Below are positions 7,701 to 10,162 of a stretch of DNA of 10,162 nt, piece by piece. A program made the position numbers and the translations under genes. Numbering within the stretch: position 1 is the first letter of the stretch; every line of letters begins with the position of its first letter. The stretch comes from Ochromonadaceae sp. CCMP2298 (taxonomy: Eukaryota; Sar; Synurophyceae; Ochromonadales; Ochromonadaceae): assembly GCA_026770595.1 (NCBI GenBank), contig MU633875.1:10630-20791 (forward strand), written 5' to 3'. The notes below the pieces were generated by a model that worked only from the letters and a program-made list of their open reading frames with translations, was not told the DNA's origin and made no database searches.

Positions 7701-7902
7701 GCAACTGCAGCAAATACAACAAGTTTGCATCAATCGCAGCAGGAAAACAACAAGCAACAGCATAAGCAACAAGCAACAGCATAACAAGTTATTGCAACAG
7801 CAGTATTACCTGCGGGTCTGTGTACACGCTCTGCCCCGCCGTCTGCGCAGCGTGAGCACCACACTCAGCACCCACTCCCACTGCGGGAACAGCCCCCAAT
7901 AC
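7686..7902 (-). CDS. Doubtful minus-strand exon pair, unknown product
   Basis: Spliceable signals stand out on the minus strand. A pyrimidine-rich stretch ends in ATCCCAG| before 7902, a GCAG|GTAATA donor follows 7810, and a TTTGCTGCAG| acceptor precedes 7704, giving a 93-nt exon and a 105-nt intron. One frame of the exon reads 31 residues beginning V-L-G-A-V-P-A-V-G-V and ending S-V-Y-T-D-P-Q. It would continue ten residues (L-H-S-V-S-F-S-I-A-T) to a stop. No family is recognised and no start codon or upstream exon could be fixed. It may be a gene remnant or chance. Confidence 0.2.
7748..7784. repeat. Two-copy tandem repeat, unit about 19 nt
   Basis: The unit CAACAAGCAACAGCATAA is present twice in a row (about 7748-7765 and 7767-7784), flanked by more CAACAG-like sequence out to 7802. 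It falls inside the candidate intron of the doubtful minus-strand exon pair. Confidence 0.75.
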
Positions 7903-8172
7903 CTGGGATCATCGAGGCGGAGACGGAGGCAGAGGTGAAGGTAGAGGCAACTCTTTTTCGCCTCGATTCTTCTGGCACGTCTTGCACACTGTCACGAATC
8001 AGGCGCACCTCTGCCTCCTCCACCACCCCAATCAGGTGTACCCTCCTCAGCGCAGTAAATATCGCCACGCCAGCCCCGTCCCTGCCCGTACCCCACCACC
8101 GCCACCACTACCAACTGATGCCCAGAGCTTGATCTCACGCACATTCACTCCTGCGCATCTGTCACCAAAATT

Positions 8173-8266
8173 CTGTCTTTGCGCCAGATACACAGATACA
8201 CGCACAGCCTGCGTCCGTAGCACTCAGAGGGTGAGGATGCCTGGGTGGAAAGATCACTCAGCAACC
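8173..8266. repeat. Dispersed 94-bp repeat, copy 2 (intergenic)
   Basis: Same orientation as copy 1 at 2204-2296, with CTGTCT at one end and GCAACC at the other. Copy 2 has a 4-nt GCGT insertion after CAGCCT and several small differences in the second half. No DUF268-like coding sequence continues beyond it, so only the upstream segment is duplicated. Confidence 0.85.
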
Positions 8267-8268
8267 CG

Positions 8269-8303
8269 AGGAGTCTCACTTCCACGGTGGAAGTGAGACT
8301 CCT
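8269..8303. repeat. Perfect palindrome, 17-bp arms, 1-nt centre
   Basis: AGGAGTCTCACTTCCAC (8269-8285), a single G (8286), then its exact reverse complement (8287-8303). The arms are perfect and the pairing stops at 8268/8304. A one-base centre cannot be an RNA loop without opening about two pairs, so DNA cruciform or a recent inverted duplication is likelier than a structured RNA or terminator. Confidence 0.9.
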
Positions 8304-8356
8304 GCGCAACTGTCACTGAACCAAGACAAAAAATTCTGCAAAAAAAGACAGGAACC

Positions 8357-8395
8357 GTAAAAGGTCCGTTTTTTTCGAGTAAAAGGTCCATTTTT
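8357..8395. repeat. Direct repeat GTAAAAGGTCC(G/A)TTTTT
   Basis: Two copies start at 8357 and 8379 (22-nt spacing) in an AT-rich stretch left of the YjbQ-family stop. Function is unknown. Confidence 0.7.
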
Positions 8396-8579
8396 CAACG
8401 CAGGCGAAAAACGTAAAGATGTAAAGTAACTTACAGTAAATGCCTAGCTTACTACTTCACTTCTTTGTGCAATTGTACATCAAGCTACTCACAACTAGAG
8501 GGCAGCCCTCCCGTACTCCTATCTACCTACTCTCCTACTCTCCTACAATCCAACACCAATAGTAATACAAATATCCCCT

Positions 8580-9675
8580 TCACTTCTTTATGCCTGTGAG
8601 TTGCACGGCCACTGAGCGGGTGCGGGGTCCGTCCAGCTCCACCTGATACAGGAGACAGGGGACAGGGGACAGGGGATAGGAGAAAGCAGGCAGGAGACAG
8701 GGGGCAGGGGGTAGGTGGGGTAGTGGAGAGTTGGCAGCGAAGAGGGGGTGGAGGTTAGTGGTTAGTGTGAAGTGTGCTATGTGAGTGTGGAAGTCTGAGT
8801 GTGACCCGGACCCGCACCTGCTCCCCCACCTACACACACATACACACACACGCACACCACACAAACCACACACACACACATGCCCCTTACCATAATGACG
8901 GACTGCCATGTGCCGATCTTGAGCTTGCCCTGGTGCACAGGGATCGCGGCCGACGAGCCCAGCAGCATGTTCAGCAGGTGCGCGTGTGCGTTCACTGGCT
9001 CCTGCGCCCGCCAGGCCTCGTTGCCCCCGGGCCAGTCTATGTGTTGTGAGTGGTTGGTTAGCGGAGAGTTGACAGCAGAGAGCAGACAGCAGAGAGCAGA
9101 GAGCAGAGAGCAGACACCAGACAGGAGTGTGGCAAACCATCGACCCAACCATCCACAAACCCGCAAACCCACAAATCCAAAGAACCACAGAGCCACCCTT
9201 ACAACACTCTATACACCTCATACAGTCCCCCATACACCGTATGCAGCCCAAGCACATACACTCGTGCACTTGCACACTCACCAGGAGGCCCAGACCGAAG
9301 ATGCAGGTCGTTGTGGAGATAGGGGTATGTAGGAGGCGCCAGCTGCCACAGGTACTGACGCACATCGTCCACCAATCTCCCCTCCATCTCGTTGATCGTG
9401 ATAGCAGTCGTCGTGTGCCTGGACAGCACCGCCACCTGCCCCTCTGTCATGCCGGAGGTGTCCACGATGCTCTGGATGAGCGATGTGATGTCAGTGAGGT
9501 GGATGCCTTGCAGGGTGGGCACGCTTAGCTCCTCGTAGTGCGACACAAATACAGGCACAGGACCCTCCCCTGCCCTGAGAGAAGTGGACTTGGGACTGGG
9601 ACTCCTGCTGGCCAGGGGGGACCGGAAAGCGCTGCAGGCCACCAGCAGGGCCGTCAGGACGAGAGCGCTCAGCAT
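8580..9675 (-). CDS. yjbQ-like: YjbQ/UPF0047 family protein with predicted plastid-type presequence, 200 aa, three exons
   Basis: Minus-strand exons are 9675-9282, 9036-8891 and 8642-8580 (stop TGA at 8582-8580). Splices are GT-AG and in phase, restoring D132 and joining I-M to V-E-L-D. The ATG at 9675 is the first after an in-frame TGA (9732-9730) and has G at -3. Residues 1-16 form a hydrophobic signal peptide. The A-C-S-A|F-R-S-P site, then a Ser/Pro/Arg/Lys-rich stretch to about 36, resembles an ASAF-type bipartite plastid presequence. The mature part is a full UPF0047 domain (PF01894): H-T-T-T-A-I-T-I-N-E (87-96), Y-L-H-N-D (119-123), W-P-G-G-N-E-A-W-R-A-Q-E-P (133-145), N-A-H-A-H-L (147-152), G-T-W-Q (173-176) and the closing L-D-G-P-R (183-187). 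The bacterial homologue YjbQ has weak thiamine-phosphate synthase activity. The family's main role is unsettled, so I would not assign a pathway here. Confidence 0.92.
8643..8890 (-). other. Intron 2 of the YjbQ-family gene
   Basis: ATTATG|GTAAGG to TATCAG|GTGGAG, phase 0. A (GT)n-rich stretch lies just after the donor (about 8831-8880 as CA on the plus strand). A CCCCTGT/CTCCTG tandem repeat (about 8649-8712) forms the pyrimidine tract before the acceptor. Confidence 0.85.
9037..9281 (-). other. Intron 1 of the YjbQ-family gene with TCTGCTC repeat
   Basis: CCTCCTG|GTGAGT to ACACATAG|ACTGGC restores Asp132 in P-P-D-W-P-G-G. About 9070-9120 is a tandem CTCTCTG/CTGTCTG array on the sense strand, similar to the one in intron 2 of the SPO22-like gene. 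The donor-proximal half is TG-rich. Confidence 0.88.
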
Positions 9676-10162
9676 GGCGTCGGTCCGAGTTGATAGTCCC
9701 CCAAGAGGATCCTTCAACAGACCAGCTGATCAGAGGAGCCAGAGGAAGAGGCATGCACTGCTGTTGCTTCAACTGTTCAAGCAACCATTTCCGTCTGCTG
9801 GTTGCTTGGTGTCGGTGGGCAGCGTCGGTTACAGGTCCCCCTCTCCTGCTGGGAACCTGTGTCCCTAGGGAATAGCTGCCCGAAACAACTGCCCCATACA
9901 TATGTACAAAAGAATAGAGTGTTGACGAGGTAGTTCGTTGAACATAATCGGGCGTAATGGGATAGAGTCGCCCCTCACTGCCCCACACCAATCACCTCCT
10001 GCGTCCCGATCCCGTGGCAGAAGTTGGGAATCGGGCCCCCTGACTATCAGGTCCCTACCCAGCCACCGATCGTATGGGAACACAGCGAGGAGGATCAGTG
10101 CGGAGGCAGCAAGAGGAGAAACCCCCCACTAGGGGAGGCTAACGACACTAGAAACCAGACTA
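9676..10162 (-). promoter_or_regulatory. 5' flank of the YjbQ-family gene; no other gene recognised
   Basis: This region must include the 5' UTR and probably the promoter. Visible structure: GTTGCTT (9763-9769) and AAGCAAC (9779-9785) are inverted, with a third GTTGCTT at 9801-9807. ACAGGT and ACCTGT near 9830 and 9855 are inverted too. A CCAAT lies at about 9986-9990 on the plus strand. No TATA box or recognisable coding sequence was found out to the window end, and the short open frames there lack any family resemblance. Confidence 0.45.

Larger units (their letters stand above)
8147..8316. repeat. 19-bp direct repeats bracketing the 94-bp repeat and the palindrome
   Basis: ACTCCTGCGCATCTGTCAC (8147-8165) and ACTCCTGCGCAACTGTCAC (8298-8316) differ at one base. 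They bracket 132 bp that contain copy 2 of the 94-bp repeat and most of a palindrome. The arrangement resembles an inserted element with target-site duplication, but the palindrome overlaps the right-hand repeat, so local duplication is also possible. Confidence 0.6.

Noticed and set aside
7748-7802. CRISPR-like short repeats
   Set aside because: There are only two adjacent copies with no spacers, in a eukaryotic nuclear context.
8269-8303. Palindrome as a bacterial-type terminator
   Set aside because: There is no T run after it, no loop, and the locus is eukaryotic and far from either stop codon.
9865-10162. Possible LTR or other mobile element end at the right edge
   Set aside because: I saw no paired terminal repeat, primer-binding site or polymerase-like frame; a single unusual sequence at the edge is not enough.

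Overview
This is a window of eukaryotic nuclear DNA, probably from a photosynthetic alga with a secondary red-type plastid (stramenopile or haptophyte grade). The genes are split by short GT-AG introns of about 100-270 nt, and the phases match at every junction I reconstructed. The rightmost gene opens with a signal peptide whose cleavage region reads A-C-S-A-F, like the ASAF-type motif of bipartite plastid presequences in such algae. Coding DNA is GC-rich, and introns and intergenic DNA are full of simple repeats, including one 58-nt G run.

Layout. Positions 1-2145 (minus): the 5' part of a DUF268 gene with a Rossmann/methyltransferase-like look and an N-terminal hydrophobic segment. It has six exons in view and runs off the left edge. 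Positions 2146-2691: a divergent intergenic region with nested inverted repeats. Positions 2692-6905 (plus): a complete five-exon gene for a 1202-residue SPO22/ZIP4/TEX11-like TPR protein, the meiotic crossover scaffold family, with long Gly/Ala/Glu low-complexity inserts and a C-terminal basic cluster. Positions 6906-8579: a convergent intergenic region of about 1.7 kb with simple repeats, a doubtful minus-strand exon pair, a 94-bp copy of a sequence that also lies just upstream of the DUF268 start, and a perfect 17-bp-arm palindrome. Positions 8580-9675 (minus): a complete three-exon gene for a 200-residue YjbQ/UPF0047 protein with a predicted plastid or secretory presequence. Positions 9676-10162: its 5' flank, with no recognised gene.

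The three genes have no evident shared pathway: one is an uncharacterised methyltransferase-like protein, one is meiotic recombination, and one is a small enzyme-like protein. The DUF268 and SPO22 genes are head to head and may share a promoter. The main unexplained structures are the 94-bp dispersed repeat, the palindrome beside it, related repeats in adjacent introns of the DUF268 gene, and the way simple repeats sit as the pyrimidine tract in front of 3' splice sites. All three start codons are the first ATG after an in-frame upstream stop, which supports the gene models. I saw no clear new multi-gene system.
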